NCBI GenBank assembly: GCA_965218625.1
Contig: CBDCLG010000024.1
Location: forward strand, 1-64,000
Length of the DNA stretch: 64,000 nt
Direction of reading: 5' to 3'
Source: Bin5 sp965218625
GTDB taxonomy: Bacteria > Chloroflexota > Anaerolineae > Caldilineales > Caldilineaceae
Part shown: piece after piece, positions 1 through 9,960 of the stretch
Position numbering within the stretch: the stretch's first letter is position 1
Layout: each line of letters begins with the position of its first letter
Position numbers and translations under genes: made by a program
The notes under the pieces: model-generated
Databases searched by the model: none
What the model was told of the DNA's origin: nothing
What the model saw: only the letters and a program-made list of their open reading frames with translations

Positions 1-1
1 G

Positions 2-85
2 AACTGGAGCGATGGAGAGGTCTGGGTCGAAGGCCCGCGGCAGGCGGAGCTGGATGTTTCCATGTCGGACGACGTCAAAGCTTAA
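2..85 (+). CDS. C-terminal end of a protein, possibly diaminopimelate epimerase (partial)
   Basis: Only the last 27 residues are in the window, ending at TAA 83-85. The pattern W-x(3)-G-E-V-W-V-E-G-P, followed by a short beta-rich tail, resembles the C-terminal strand of DapF, which converts LL- to meso-diaminopimelate in lysine and peptidoglycan synthesis. The fragment is too short for a firm call; another protein ending in a similar strand is possible. It is read toward the RNase P RNA gene. Confidence 0.35.
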   Translation, partial: NWSDGEVWVEGPRQAELDVSMSDDVKA

Positions 86-210
86 AGTTGCCCCGCGTTC
101 AGGCACCCCCAAATTTGCCGCCGGTTCTGCTTTAGGATAGACTGACGGGCCGTCGACACAACGAAGCGCCTGCTGTGTTGACTTCGTCAGACGCAGGGCG
201 GCCGTCAGTT

Positions 211-676
<466 letters not shown>

Positions 677-769
677 ACAGTTCGCTTGGCGGGGCGAAGC
701 CAGTGCTTGACAATCTGGCTGGCGAGGCCGCTCTGTACAAATGACGCTGGACAGCCTGCCACAAGGGAA

Positions 770-854
<85 letters not shown>

Positions 855-869
855 TGGGTAACAGCGTCC

Positions 870-943
<74 letters not shown>

Positions 944-986
944 CGGCAGATTGCCGGAATCGGGAATGTTTCTTTAACAGTTTACT

Positions 987-1062
<76 letters not shown>

Positions 1063-1148
1063 AAAGGACCGGCCTGGTGGATGCTCGCGCCGCAGCAATC
1101 TCGCATTCCGTTTGCCGCGGCGCGAGCGTCTTGCGAGTCGGTCTTTTT

Positions 1149-1221
1149 GCCGAGGTAGCTCAGTTGGTAGAGCAATGGACTGAAAATCCATGTGTCCCCA
1201 GTTCAAGTCTGGGCCTCGGCA
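1149..1221 (+). tRNA. tRNA-Phe(GAA)
   Basis: Acceptor GCCGAGG/CCTCGGC, anticodon loop CTGAAAA (GAA), T-loop TTCAAGT and discriminator A. 73 nt. Confidence 0.95.
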
Positions 1222-1304
1222 CCTGCGAGTGGTGGCCGGGTTGTGGTTGCCAGAGTGCGGCCCGTTGCTGAACTTCGTCCAGACTCTCCTGGGTCGATCA
1301 GAAA

Positions 1305-1377
<73 letters not shown>

Positions 1378-1449
1378 TTACGCCAGGTGACGCATCCCAC
1401 TTACTGGTGTTGTAGGGAGCGGTCTGGAGCCGCCAACCGAATATTGCAT

Positions 1450-1522
1450 GGCGCCTATAGCTCAATGGCAGAGCGTCTGATTGTGGATCAGAAGGCTACG
1501 GGTTCGAGCCCCGTTAGGCGCC
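1450..1522 (+). tRNA. tRNA-His(GTG)
   Basis: Acceptor GCGCCTA/TAGGCGC with the extra G-1 (1450) opposite C73 (1522), the histidine identity pair. Anticodon loop TTGTGGA (GTG). Last tRNA of the cluster, followed five bases later by a terminator. Confidence 0.95.
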
Positions 1523-1526
1523 CCTG

Positions 1527-1585
1527 GCATCCGGTTGAGTCTTTGGTTCTTGGTAGGAAGTGGAGACTCAACCGGATGCTGTTTT
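1527..1585 (+). terminator. Rho-independent terminator of the rnpB/tRNA cluster
   Basis: A perfect 16-bp stem (1527-1542 with 1564-1579), a 21-nt loop and a following TGTTTT tract. Placed right after tRNA-His, it closes the cluster and insulates it from the accessory genes downstream. Confidence 0.88.
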
Positions 1586-1624
1586 AATGTACGGGGAAGG
1601 TACAGACGGATCGGCCTGATCGCT

Positions 1625-1822
1625 CTACCGGGCCTCTCTCGTACCTACGGTCGGTAAAGGGATCATGGTCGATCCATAACCGTGCTCCCTGACTTGCAAA
1701 ATGTAGAAGTCGACTGCTCGCCGCACGAGCTCGGTACGATTCAGACCGGTCCGGCGCTTTAGGTCCTCCAGCTGCTCGAGCTGCTGCAGCGTGAACTGAA
1801 TTTGCGCGATTTTCTTTGCCAT
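1625..1822 (-). CDS. Ribbon-helix-helix (CopG/Arc-type) DNA-binding protein
   Basis: The 65-residue protein opens MAKKIAQIQFTL, an RHH beta-strand, followed by a helix (QQLEQLEDLKRRTG) and a second helix beginning LNRTELVRRAVDFYI, the usual Arc/MetJ/CopG layout for a dimeric repressor that binds palindromes. A strong AAAGGAGGG site lies 5-6 bases before the ATG. The C-terminal 18 residues are unstructured. It is transcribed away from the HerA operon and lies beside a perfect palindrome at 2141-2154, which it could bind. No toxin partner is visible next to it, so an antitoxin role is unproven. Confidence 0.75.
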   Translation of the reverse strand: MAKKIAQIQFTLQQLEQLEDLKRRTGLNRTELVRRAVDFYILQVREHGYGSTMIPLPTVGTREAR

Positions 1823-2127
1823 TCGGCCCTCCTTTCGGCTTCTGTGTCCGCAAGTTGGATCATGGCCTCTATCATTGGTCGCCCAATGTGTGCAAGTGCC
1901 ACAAAAGATGACATGAGGAGCAATATGATGACCGTCCTCGACAGAGGTAAGAGATGCCTTCTGACGGCGAGTGATTCAGTTGCGAGAATGGAAGTAAGAT
2001 GGACTGGTGCCAGAGCACCACAGGCGACCGAGTTGACAGCGAGGCAATTCTGGCCCTGTGGTAGCTGACAGTGGGCTCGTAGAATGTGTAGGTCAGGCCC
2101 CTCGCGTTGTCCAACTGCAATTGTTCG
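1823..2127. other. Intergenic region, no gene recognised
   Basis: Between the RHH gene start and the HerA promoter. Short open frames occur on both strands but lack ribosome sites and recognisable sequence. It probably holds the upstream regulatory DNA of the two divergent units. Confidence 0.4.
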
Positions 2128-2158
2128 TTGACAGCCTCAGACTATCATGATAGTTCAT
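2128..2158 (+). promoter_or_regulatory. Putative promoter with palindromic operator for the HerA operon
   Basis: TTGACA at 2128-2133 is a consensus -35 box. A perfect 14-bp palindrome ACTATCATGATAGT (2141-2154) occupies the spacer and likely -10 area, a typical repressor position. The -10 match itself is weak (ATAGTT or TAGTTC). The HerA start codon is about 100 bases downstream. The RHH protein at 1625-1822 is a candidate binder (inference). Confidence 0.4.
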
Positions 2159-2258
2159 TACGTTGTTCCAGCCTATCTGCTGTGGGGCATTGCATGGAGT
2201 AAAGCGAGTAAATCCTGAGACGTTCTCACTCGCCTCGATACCAAAGAAGAAAGGGACT

Positions 2259-4450
2259 ATGTCCGTGACAACCAGTAGTTTGGAAGGGTTCCTGACCCAA
2301 ATCGGCGATGACTTTAGTTCTGACAGTAGGTCCGCGGCCCTTCGTGAACTGGCTAGTCTAATCCAGCCAGAACAATATATCGGCGACTTGATCAGCTTGG
2401 ACTACGCCTCCGCCGACATTCTCATTCATGACAGCCATCGGAACCGGGTAAATGGCGTCCCCCATGGATGTCTGCTAGTAGCTAGTCGAGTTACTCCTTC
2501 CGGTCCACCCTTGACCGATCCTCTGGATGGCCGAGCATCACTTATTCTTCTTAGGGTTTCTGGGAGTGTGATGCTGAATTCAGACATCGATATCAACCGA
2601 ACTCGATTTGAAATCGTGCAACGTTCCAATGACACAGAGTTTAACTTCGATGACGCTCAGCAAACCGATCAGTTCACGCTCAACTTACTCAGGTATTCAG
2701 GTGTAAGGTGCCGGATATTAGGTACCTTTCGTACCTATCGGCCAGAACCCGATGCAGAATGGCAGCTTCACTTTGGCGCCGACATCTCCAATTTCTATGC
2801 CGGACAAGGCATGAAAATCTACAAGCCAATCGAGAGTGCCTTGCAGAAAATTGTCAACTATCGAAGTGACGAATCGGGGCATACGACAACAAGAAGGGTT
2901 GGACGACTCCGTTACTCTGCTGCCATGAAGGAGGAGGAGACCCCTGAATCGGTGGCCATTGAGGTTGCTGCAGAGGACTTCATCGCCCAGCGGACCGCTC
3001 TGTTCGGAATGACGAGAACTGGCAAGTCCAACACAACCAAGACCATCGCGGCTGCGCTTTTCAACCTGAGAGAAAGTCCGCGCTCCGTCCGCGTAGGCCA
3101 ACTAATATTTGACCCCAACGGAGAGTACGCCAATGAAAATCCCCAAGACCAAGGTTGCATTAGGAATCTGAAGTACAAGAATCCAGACTACCTGGATGAA
3201 GTCCATACTTACGGTTTGTTTGCCCATCCTTATGACCGCGACCGTCATATTACTAAGTTTAACTTCTACGGTGATTGGGAACCCACATCACTACCAGACG
3301 ACAAAGACCTGCTGGAGGCAAAGCTGAGGACTCTGTACCAAGGCAAACAAATAATTGAGATGCTCTTTCAGAGGAGACCGGGGCTTACATTATGGCGTTC
3401 TGTAATGTTGACCTAACCGGTGGCGCTGCCCCCGAGGATCATGGCGAATACACTCGCTTCCGTCGGCGACTGTTTGTATACCGCAGCATTTTGGCGGAAA
3501 CTGGATTTGAATATAGAGATTCAGCAAACGTCAGTGGGCTTTTCAGTCGGAAGCTACGGGACCTGATGGCCGAATCTGACGACATGAAGCAGTATGTCAA
3601 TACCTTGGGATCTGGAACCATGCCCTGGGAAGTGGCAGGAAACTTCATCAAGTCGCTAGCAATATGGGTCAAGAAAGAGCCCTTTAAGGATTTTGATGCT
3701 GATTACGCTTCGTCTAATGATGGAAGGAATTGGAGCGACGCCCACCTGCTGGGGTTGCTTCAGTTTTACGACAATACCCGAGCCAGGGCCATTTCCCAAA
3801 CCGCCAGAATTTGGCATGACCTCAAAACAACGGCAGATTATGCTGATCAGATCGTGGCTCAAGTCCGCGAGGGAAAACTGGTTATCGTTGACCAATTACT
3901 AGGTGACCCTGAAATGAACCGGCAGGCAGCGGAACGCATCACCCGACGTCTCTTCAATGAGCAGCAGCGTTCTTTCAGTCAGCCTAAGGTCAATGAGGAG
4001 ACAGGAGAATTTGTAATGCCACCTCCTGTCATTGTCTACGCGGAGGAAGCCCACACGCTTCTTCCAAGGGCCAGCGAGGACGATAACACTAACATATGGG
4101 CAAGAATCGCGAAAGAAGGAGCCAAGTTTAACATAGGAATGGTATACTCTACCCAAGAGCCTTCCTCCCTTCAGCCTAACATTCTTAAGAACACCGAGAA
4201 CTGGTTTATAGCCCATCTCAACAACACCGACGAAACCAATCAATTAAGCAGGTACAAAGACTTCGCCGATTTCGCCCAAAGCATTATCAGCGTAGAAGAG
4301 GCTGGACTGATTAGAGTTAGAACCTCTTCCGGCCACATCACCGTCCCAGTTCAGATGGACCTCTTCACTGCGCCGCCTGCCCCGAACCCGCAGGCTGAGC
4401 AAGACCCTATAGATTCGAAGGTCCAGAGCCAGAGGCAACTTGAATTTTGA
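2259..4450 (+). pseudogene. HerA-family DNA translocase ATPase with one frameshift
   Basis: Hexameric HerA/FtsK-like ATPase that pumps DNA and works with NurA nuclease. The ATG at 2259 follows AAGAAAGG at good spacing. Residues 1-240 form the N-terminal barrel-like region; Walker A is GMTRTGKSN near residue 250; Walker B (VIVYAEEAH) is encoded near 4027, followed by a sensor stretch YSTQEPSSL. The frame changes near 3359: the first frame stops at 3416, while the second reads SEETGAYIMAFCNVDLTGG and runs to 4450. One missing base restores a protein of about 730 residues. This is either a sequencing error, a recent inactivation or (less likely) programmed -1 shifting. NurA and methyltransferase genes follow at 17 and 11 bases. 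Codon use is more AT-rich than in the host genes. Confidence 0.82.
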
Positions 4451-4467
4451 ATTAGGATCTGCCGACC

Positions 4468-5802
4468 ATGCCTTTCCAGAACGAAAAAGCAACTGGTGAT
4501 TCACTGTGGCGACTTGAAGACAACGAAAGTGTAAAGGCCTTTAGAGGATCCATCCATATTAGGGACCAAAGTGAGTTGCTTGAGCCCCCAACAGCCATCT
4601 CTCCTCCTCGCAGACAACGACCCATCAGAAGAATTATTGCAATTGACGGTTCTACTGTCACCGAACCGGTCCAAAATGGTTTCCCCAAGGCCGAGGCCGC
4701 GTTGTTGAATGCCGCAGTCATTGTCATCAAAACTGAAGAACTGAGTAGTATCGGCCAGAACGATATACCTAGTCCTAGTCAACTGCGCGATTTGGAAAAG
4801 GTCCACACAATGAGCGCGGTTCTGCCTGGACAAAACGTGGTCGGAAAAAATAGAGAGGAAGACACACCAAAGAAATTCTTTCGGTCGACAATCCGACAGG
4901 AGTTGAATTTCAAACTGGATCCGAATCACGAATCGTTGTTGGAGACCTTTCTAGCAATCACAAGAAACGATGCCGAAGTGGACCGCAAGTTCCAATGTCC
5001 CATTGAAGATTGCACCTATCGGATTTCTCGATTAGAGACCGATGCCATCTGCAAATGCGATGAAATGGAACAGTTGTATCCATCGGACAGTTTACGCACG
5101 CACGAGAGATTCTACGACAGTAGCAGTAGCGAACAAGCGTTCACTGCATTTCGTATGGTCACTGAACACTTGCTTTTGGTAAACATCATCAGGTACTTCC
5201 ACAAATACCGGCCACTTAGATGGTTCAATGAAATCGCGTTCATTATGGATGGCCCTCTAGCAATATTTGGAATGCCAGCCTGGTTAAAAGATCATGTGCA
5301 ATCAGAAGTCGCGAGAATCCACAACGACTTGGTGAGCAAAGGTCACGAAGGCTTGCTCCTAATTGGAATAGAGAAATCGGGTGAATTCCTCGACCATCTG
5401 GAAGAATTAGATTGGCACCAGTCCCTGGGTGCGAGGCAACGCCTGTCAAACAGTACTGCGCTGGCCCCAGCCACCGATTACATTTTTCGCCATATAAGAC
5501 CCAACCCCGATTCAAAGAAAGCCTACGGGCAAGCTGTCTACTATGGGAGGAAGGTACTCTATAAGAATAAAGTAGGCCAACATGCGGTCGTTATGACTCC
5601 GATAGTGAATAGTGCCGGCCGTGAACGGAACGGGACTGATTTGAGCGCGTTTCCTAGACTGGGCGAAGCCCTAGACATTGTAGACGATCTTTACACACAC
5701 CTATATCGCGATGGCTTCATCCCCCTAGTTCGGGCCCATGCCCATGCTGCAATACCGTTGAGGCAAGGACAGCGAATCTTACAAGACTTGTTCGACAATT
5801 AG
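4468..5802 (+). CDS. NurA-domain nuclease
   Basis: NurA is an RNase H-like 5'-3' nuclease that is loaded on, and driven by, the HerA ring. Motifs seen: IAIDGS near residue 60 (first metal aspartate), FIMDGPLAIFG near 260, IGIEKSG near 300, and a late HAHAAIPL near 425, in the order expected for the family. At 444 residues it is longer than archaeal NurA (about 330), with a Cys-rich insert near 175-195 (CPIEDC...ICKCDE) that could bind zinc. It starts 17 bases after the HerA stop, so the two are co-transcribed. The pairing with HerA makes the call firm; the insertion may give target or partner specificity (inference). Confidence 0.8.
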   Translation: MPFQNEKATGDSLWRLEDNESVKAFRGSIHIRDQSELLEPPTAISPPRRQRPIRRIIAIDGSTVTEPVQNGFPKAEAALLNAAVIVIKTEELSSIGQNDIPSPSQLRDLEKVHTMSAVLPGQNVVGKNREEDTPKKFFRSTIRQELNFKLDPNHESLLETFLAITRNDAEVDRKFQCPIEDCTYRISRLETDAICKCDEMEQLYPSDSLRTHERFYDSSSSEQAFTAFRMVTEHLLLVNIIRYFHKYRPLRWFNEIAFIMDGPLAIFGMPAWLKDHVQSEVARIHNDLVSKGHEGLLLIGIEKSGEFLDHLEELDWHQSLGARQRLSNSTALAPATDYIFRHIRPNPDSKKAYGQAVYYGRKVLYKNKVGQHAVVMTPIVNSAGRERNGTDLSAFPRLGEALDIVDDLYTHLYRDGFIPLVRAHAHAAIPLRQGQRILQDLFDN

Positions 5803-5813
5803 AGTGCGCAAAG

Positions 5814-6962
5814 ATGAAGCGTCCTGTCCGGGCCGATTTATCCCATAAGACTGCTGCTGGTAGGTGGGCTCGCCTAGGCCCCTATTACGCGATGTTCCCT
5901 ATTGAGTTCGTAGAGGGCGTCATCGAGCTTTTTGCTAAGCCACGGCAGACCGTCATTGACCCCTTCTGCGGCCGGGGAACCGTGCCATTTGTAGCGATGG
6001 TTAATGGTGCTGAATCCGTTGGTTGTGACGCAAATCCAGTGGCTTGGCTATATGCAAAGACCAAAACTGCTCCCCATTGCGATCTGGCAGAGGTCAAATC
6101 CCGAATTGCCCAGATAAAGTGTAAGGCCCGACCGGACGATAGTCGGCCGAGAAACGAGTTTCAATCAGTTGCCTTTTGCGGCGAAGTGCTTTCCTTCATT
6201 AACTCAGCCCGTCGAGAGTTAGACTGGCAGAGCGACAGTCTTGACCGCACAGTTGCAACTCTAGTGATTCAGCACCTACATGACAAGATTGGACACGGAT
6301 TGTCTAATCAGATGCGTCATTCACGGGCTCTTTCACCGCGATATTGCATTGAGTGGTGGCACAAGAGAGGGCTCTCAAAACCCCCGGAAGTAGACGTGCA
6401 GAGTTTTCTTCACAAGCGGGCCGATTGGCGTTACGCCAAAGGTATTCCTACTCCGCGCAACTGCCAAGTGCCAACGATCATTCTTGGCAACGCTGCCAAG
6501 GCATTGCCCGAAGACTGTGCCCCCGCCGACTTAGTGTTAACCTCGCCACCGTATAGCAACGTTACCAATTACAGAACAGACAATTGGCTTAGACTTTGGG
6601 CACTTGGGGAAGGTCCCAGCCTCCCTGACTGGAATTCTGCACAGAAGTTCGCCAGTCAAGAAGCGTACATGTGCATGCTACGGGAATGTCTTGCAGCAAC
6701 CAAGGAAAGGACTGATGACGGCACCGTGTGGTATGTACGTTCCGATGCTAGAGTTGAGACAAAAAACATCATTTCTACAGTTCTGTGTGAATTGCTCCCA
6801 AACCATCGACCTTACGAGAATCCGGCTCCCTATAGGGGTAAGACTCAGACGGCATTGTACGGTGATAGTGGGCCGAAACCGGGCGAAGTGGATTTACTTT
6901 TCATGCCGTTGCGAAAGAGGCGAAGAGGTGCTACAAGGGCGTTCAAGCCGTTGATGAATTGA
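5814..6962 (+). CDS. Class I DNA methyltransferase (TSPPY type)
   Basis: The SAM-binding motif DPFCGRGT is at residues 49-56 and the catalytic motif TSPPY at 243-247. This motif I before motif IV order, with TSPPY, is typical of N4-cytosine (and some N6-adenine) amino-methyltransferases. The 382-residue protein has a roughly 190-residue middle section that could be the target-recognition region. It begins 11 bases after NurA and is the third gene of the operon. In a HerA-NurA context the natural reading is a self-marking modification enzyme, but no restriction activity can be shown from sequence. Confidence 0.85.
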   Translation: MKRPVRADLSHKTAAGRWARLGPYYAMFPIEFVEGVIELFAKPRQTVIDPFCGRGTVPFVAMVNGAESVGCDANPVAWLYAKTKTAPHCDLAEVKSRIAQIKCKARPDDSRPRNEFQSVAFCGEVLSFINSARRELDWQSDSLDRTVATLVIQHLHDKIGHGLSNQMRHSRALSPRYCIEWWHKRGLSKPPEVDVQSFLHKRADWRYAKGIPTPRNCQVPTIILGNAAKALPEDCAPADLVLTSPPYSNVTNYRTDNWLRLWALGEGPSLPDWNSAQKFASQEAYMCMLRECLAATKERTDDGTVWYVRSDARVETKNIISTVLCELLPNHRPYENPAPYRGKTQTALYGDSGPKPGEVDLLFMPLRKRRRGATRAFKPLMN

Positions 6963-6978
6963 ATGCAGTCTAGCTCTA

Positions 6979-7287
6979 TCAGACCTTAGCCATTGAGTCG
7001 AACCCGCTCGAGACAAACTCCGCCTCCGGCCTCCACGTAGCGGCAATCTTCCGAGCTAGTTCTAAGTTAAAGCCGGTCGCCGCCCCATCTACATCCCGCG
7101 GCTCTAACGGCGGAAAGTTCGGGTCCATGCCCACCCGCCAACTCCCCCGCTCCTGCATTTTGAGCCAAATCCCATCCAGTGGCGGGCCGTTGGTGCCCAA
7201 TGAGGGCGATCCACAGCCCGCCAGCACCAATATGCAGACAACGATCCACAGCCGCGGCCGCCGCTCAAAACTGAGTCGGCTATTTTA
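6979..7287 (-). pseudogene. Remnant of a family 3 solute-binding lipoprotein (N-terminal fragment)
   Basis: Reading from about 7284 gives a hydrophobic signal (LWIVVCILVLAGCGS, lipobox LAGC) followed by the N-terminal lobe of an amino-acid ABC transporter binding protein (GSWRVGMDPNFPPLEP, then GFNLELARKIA). It stops after about 60 mature residues, where the family runs to about 230, and no good start codon is present (only TTG/CTG). No permease or ATPase is nearby. It is debris at the downstream edge of the HerA-NurA island. Confidence 0.6.
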
Positions 7288-7423
7288 TTTTCGGAAATCC
7301 CGATTCCGAAATAGAAGCTCAAGTGCTGCCATGACACTTGGTCCTCGAAACTTTTCAAAACGGTCGGGCGCGCGCGACGCCCCCGCCGGTACGAGGACGC
7401 CACCTGCCAGCCTTTGAAGGGGG

Positions 7424-7560
7424 TCATGCCTTGCCAGAGCGCTCTGCAGCTGTCTTGACAGCGTGACAGTTGGCGCACAGCGGCTGCAGATTGTCGACAC
7501 TGTGAGTTCCCTGGGGAAGAGGCACGATGTAGTCCACGAGCACGGCAGCAGTCAGCCGTC
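7424..7560 (-). pseudogene. Remnant of an HNH endonuclease (C-terminal end)
   Basis: The last 40 residues read as a classic HNH tail: VDYIVPLPQGTHSVDNLQPL followed by CANCHAVKT, with the first His of the motif replaced by Tyr. Upstream of about 7560 the reading frame becomes the antisense of the SH3b gene and loses similarity. It is therefore a truncated gene joined to the neighbouring gene. Confidence 0.55.
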
Positions 7561-7579
7561 CGCGCTCGGCGCCGCCAAG

Positions 7580-8413
7580 GCGGACAAGAGCCAGGTCGAC
7601 GTGCTCGAAAACAGGGTTGCAACTCTCGAAGCCCGCTTGCGCCCGACTCCGACGCCCACAACCACGTCGACGCCTACCGACACGCCTACGCCTTTTGCCA
7701 CGTCCACCCCAACACCCACCGCCACCGACACCCCCGAGCCCACCGCCACGCCCACACCTTCCACCCCGTTCCTGACCACCCGAGGCACAATGAACATCCG
7801 TGGCGGCCCGGGCACAAACTACGCCATCGTCGGCAACGCCGCCGCCGGCGCCCGCTTTGACATCACTGGCAAGAACGCCGGCTCCGACTGGTGGCGCATC
7901 GATTATCGCGGCCAGCACGCATGGATCTACGCCCCCCTCGTCACCGCGACGAACGCTGGCGCAGTAAGCGTCGTCCCCACCCCCGCGCCGCCTCCGCCCC
8001 CGCCCACGCCGACCCCGCAGCCGGCCGCGCCGGCCGCCCCACCCCCGAGCGTCGGCGGCACTCTCGACGAACAGGCCCTCTTCATCATCCACCGCGACAG
8101 TCAAACTCAGGCCGAGCAACAAGAGTGGAACGCGCTAAGCGACCAGGACAAGCAGATTGCCGTGATCGCCAACGGAATTCTGATCTCCGACACCGCCAGC
8201 TATTGCGATATCTCCACAGCCGATGCCGCCCGCATGGTTGACCGGTACGCGCAGGTGTTGGACGACGCCGGTTATACCGCCCGGCAGGGAGGCGTCAACG
8301 TCCGGTTTACGCTCATGTTGTTTCTGACCTCTTTGCAGGAAGCGGACCGTTCAGCAAGGGGCTGTGAAGACTGGCTCGGCCACATGGTCAATGTCCAGCT
8401 CGCCAACGAGTGA
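7580..8413 (+). CDS. SH3b-domain protein with Thr/Pro-rich linkers, 5' end uncertain
   Basis: From about 7580 the protein has a short coiled coil (DVLENRVATLEARL), a TPTPT-rich linker, a bacterial SH3 domain (TTRGTMNIRGGPGTNYAIVG...WWRIDY...AWIY), a second Pro-rich linker and an unknown 100-residue helical C-terminal domain. Such proteins are usually exported or membrane-anchored and bind cell wall, but no signal peptide is present. The open frame continues upstream to 7463 through the HNH remnant on the other strand, so the native start has probably been lost in a junction near 7560-7580. The last 100 residues (after residue about 200) are not recognised. Confidence 0.6.
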   Translation, partial: ADKSQVDVLENRVATLEARLRPTPTPTTTSTPTDTPTPFATSTPTPTATDTPEPTATPTPSTPFLTTRGTMNIRGGPGTNYAIVGNAAAGARFDITGKNAGSDWWRIDYRGQHAWIYAPLVTATNAGAVSVVPTPAPPPPPPTPTPQPAAPAAPPPSVGGTLDEQALFIIHRDSQTQAEQQEWNALSDQDKQIAVIANGILISDTASYCDISTADAARMVDRYAQVLDDAGYTARQGGVNVRFTLMLFLTSLQEADRSARGCEDWLGHMVNVQLANE

Positions 8414-9117
8414 ACACCGCCGCCGTTTCTTGACCATCCTACTGCCCCTCCGCAGGCTTGGTGAGCTACTCCATTAGATGCCTTAGCCTGTGGTCCGGTT
8501 TTTGAGGCCCAGCTCATCCATCGCCAACTGTCAGACTCTCCCGGCAGTTGATACCCCCCTGCTGCCAGAAATGTGACTAAGCCTCATCCCTTCCTATTTC
8601 GGCCCCACCGCCTTGGCTTCGTTTTGCCGACGATAGCCGACCGCCTCGAATTTCGCATAGTAACCCATCTCAGATCTTCGTTTGGTCTGCCCTATGGCCG
8701 GCGCAAAACGAGAACATCTCCAATTCTGCACAAATTATCGGCAAGAGTAAACCTGTACAAAACATGATCTCGTGTTTTCTTGGGCAAAATTTGGACAAAT
8801 CCGTCGCGATTCGATGCTGCGCCCCTACATCTTGTGGTAAGCTCCAATCGAGAGCGGCCATCGGGCCCGATCAGCAACGCCTCTACCGCGTCCTCTTTAC
8901 CCCGCCCTGAGGCAGCCGCCCGCGCCTAATCTTCCCGCGGCTATCCTCGCGAAGGCACATGGCTGGGTTCGCCGGCGCGCGCATTTGCCGCCGATTACAG
9001 AATTCAGTTCTTGAAATCGTGGAGAATGTAGCTGCGGGTATGGGGCCTGCCGTGCGCCCGATTCGCGTGGCGATTCCGATCAAGTCTCGCCTTGCCTGCC
9101 GGTCCGATCCTGGAAGA
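8414..9117. other. 700-bp region without a recognisable gene
   Basis: Open frames here are short and lack ribosome sites. A small hairpin (CAACTG 8525-8530 with CAGTTG 8545-8550) could end the SH3b transcript. The rest looks like decayed DNA. Confidence 0.4.
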
Positions 9118-9960
9118 TTACTGCAAATCCGGTTCGTCCAGGTTGCCGGAAACCGCAAGAGGGGTTGCGGCGAGAAGGCCGCCGTCCACCGGCATGACGA
9201 CGCCTGAAATCCAACGCGATTCGTCACTGGCGAAGTAGAGGGCAGCGTAGGCGACGTCCCAGGCGGTGCCCTCGGTTCCCAATGGGCCGATCTTGCGCCG
9301 CCTTTCGCGTTCCTGGTGCGGAAAACTGGCGACAAAGGAGGCGTGGACGTGGCCGGGGGCGATGCAGTTTGCGCGGATGTTTTGCCGTCCGTGGTGGACC
9401 GCGATCAGCTTGGTCAGCGTAACGAGGCCGCCCTTCGCGACGGAGTAGGGGACGTTAAGGTAGGCGCCGGCCAGCAGTCCGTCGATCGACGAAATGTTGA
9501 TGATTGAGCCGCCGCCGCCGGCAGCCATGCGCGGTACGGCGTGCTTGCAGACCAGCGCAGGTCCCTTCAGATTGACGTCAAGAGCGAGATCCCAGTCCGC
9601 CTCTTCGATTTCGGTTACCATGCCGTTGCCAGGCCCGCCCACATTGTTGACAACCACGTCAAGACTGCCGTAGCGCTCGACGCACTCCGCCGCGAGCCTG
9701 CGGCAGTCCTCTTCGACGGCAACATCAGCGATGACGATGGAGGCCGTTCCGCCGCCGCTCTCGATCATCTTTAGCGTCTCTTCGGCTCTGCACCGGTCCA
9801 GGTCGGCCAATATTACTCTCGCGCCCTGGCGCGCGAAAAGAAGCGCCGTTGCCTCACCGATGCCCGCCGCCGGGCGGCCGCGTGAACCCGCGCCGGTGAC
9901 AATAGCCGCTTTGCCCTCAAGCCTGTTGCCGCTGGGGGGAAGCTCCCTGGTTCCGTTCAA
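9118..9960 (-). CDS. SDR-family NAD(P)-dependent oxidoreductase
   Basis: Classical short-chain dehydrogenase of 280 residues. The Rossmann motif starts TGAGSRGRPAAGIG near residue 21; the five extra residues inside the glycine motif are seen in a subset of SDRs. NNVGG near 110, the catalytic serine in NISSIDG and the active-site YSVAK near 172 are all present, with the C-terminal VDGG. The substrate is unknown. It sits at the edge of a group of catabolic oxidoreductase genes; a second SDR is at 11202-11945. Confidence 0.85.
   Translation of the reverse strand: MNGTRELPPSGNRLEGKAAIVTGAGSRGRPAAGIGEATALLFARQGARVILADLDRCRAEETLKMIESGGGTASIVIADVAVEEDCRRLAAECVERYGSLDVVVNNVGGPGNGMVTEIEEADWDLALDVNLKGPALVCKHAVPRMAAGGGGSIINISSIDGLLAGAYLNVPYSVAKGGLVTLTKLIAVHHGRQNIRANCIAPGHVHASFVASFPHQERERRRKIGPLGTEGTAWDVAYAALYFASDESRWISGVVMPVDGGLLAATPLAVSGNLDEPDLQ

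Noticed and set aside
2163..2258. Upstream start for HerA at 2163
   Set aside because: No ribosome site; it would lie in the promoter region, while 2259 has a good site.
7424..8122. Whole 232-residue minus-strand frame as an HNH protein
   Set aside because: Only the last 40 residues look like HNH; the rest is Gly/Arg-rich antisense of the SH3b gene linkers.
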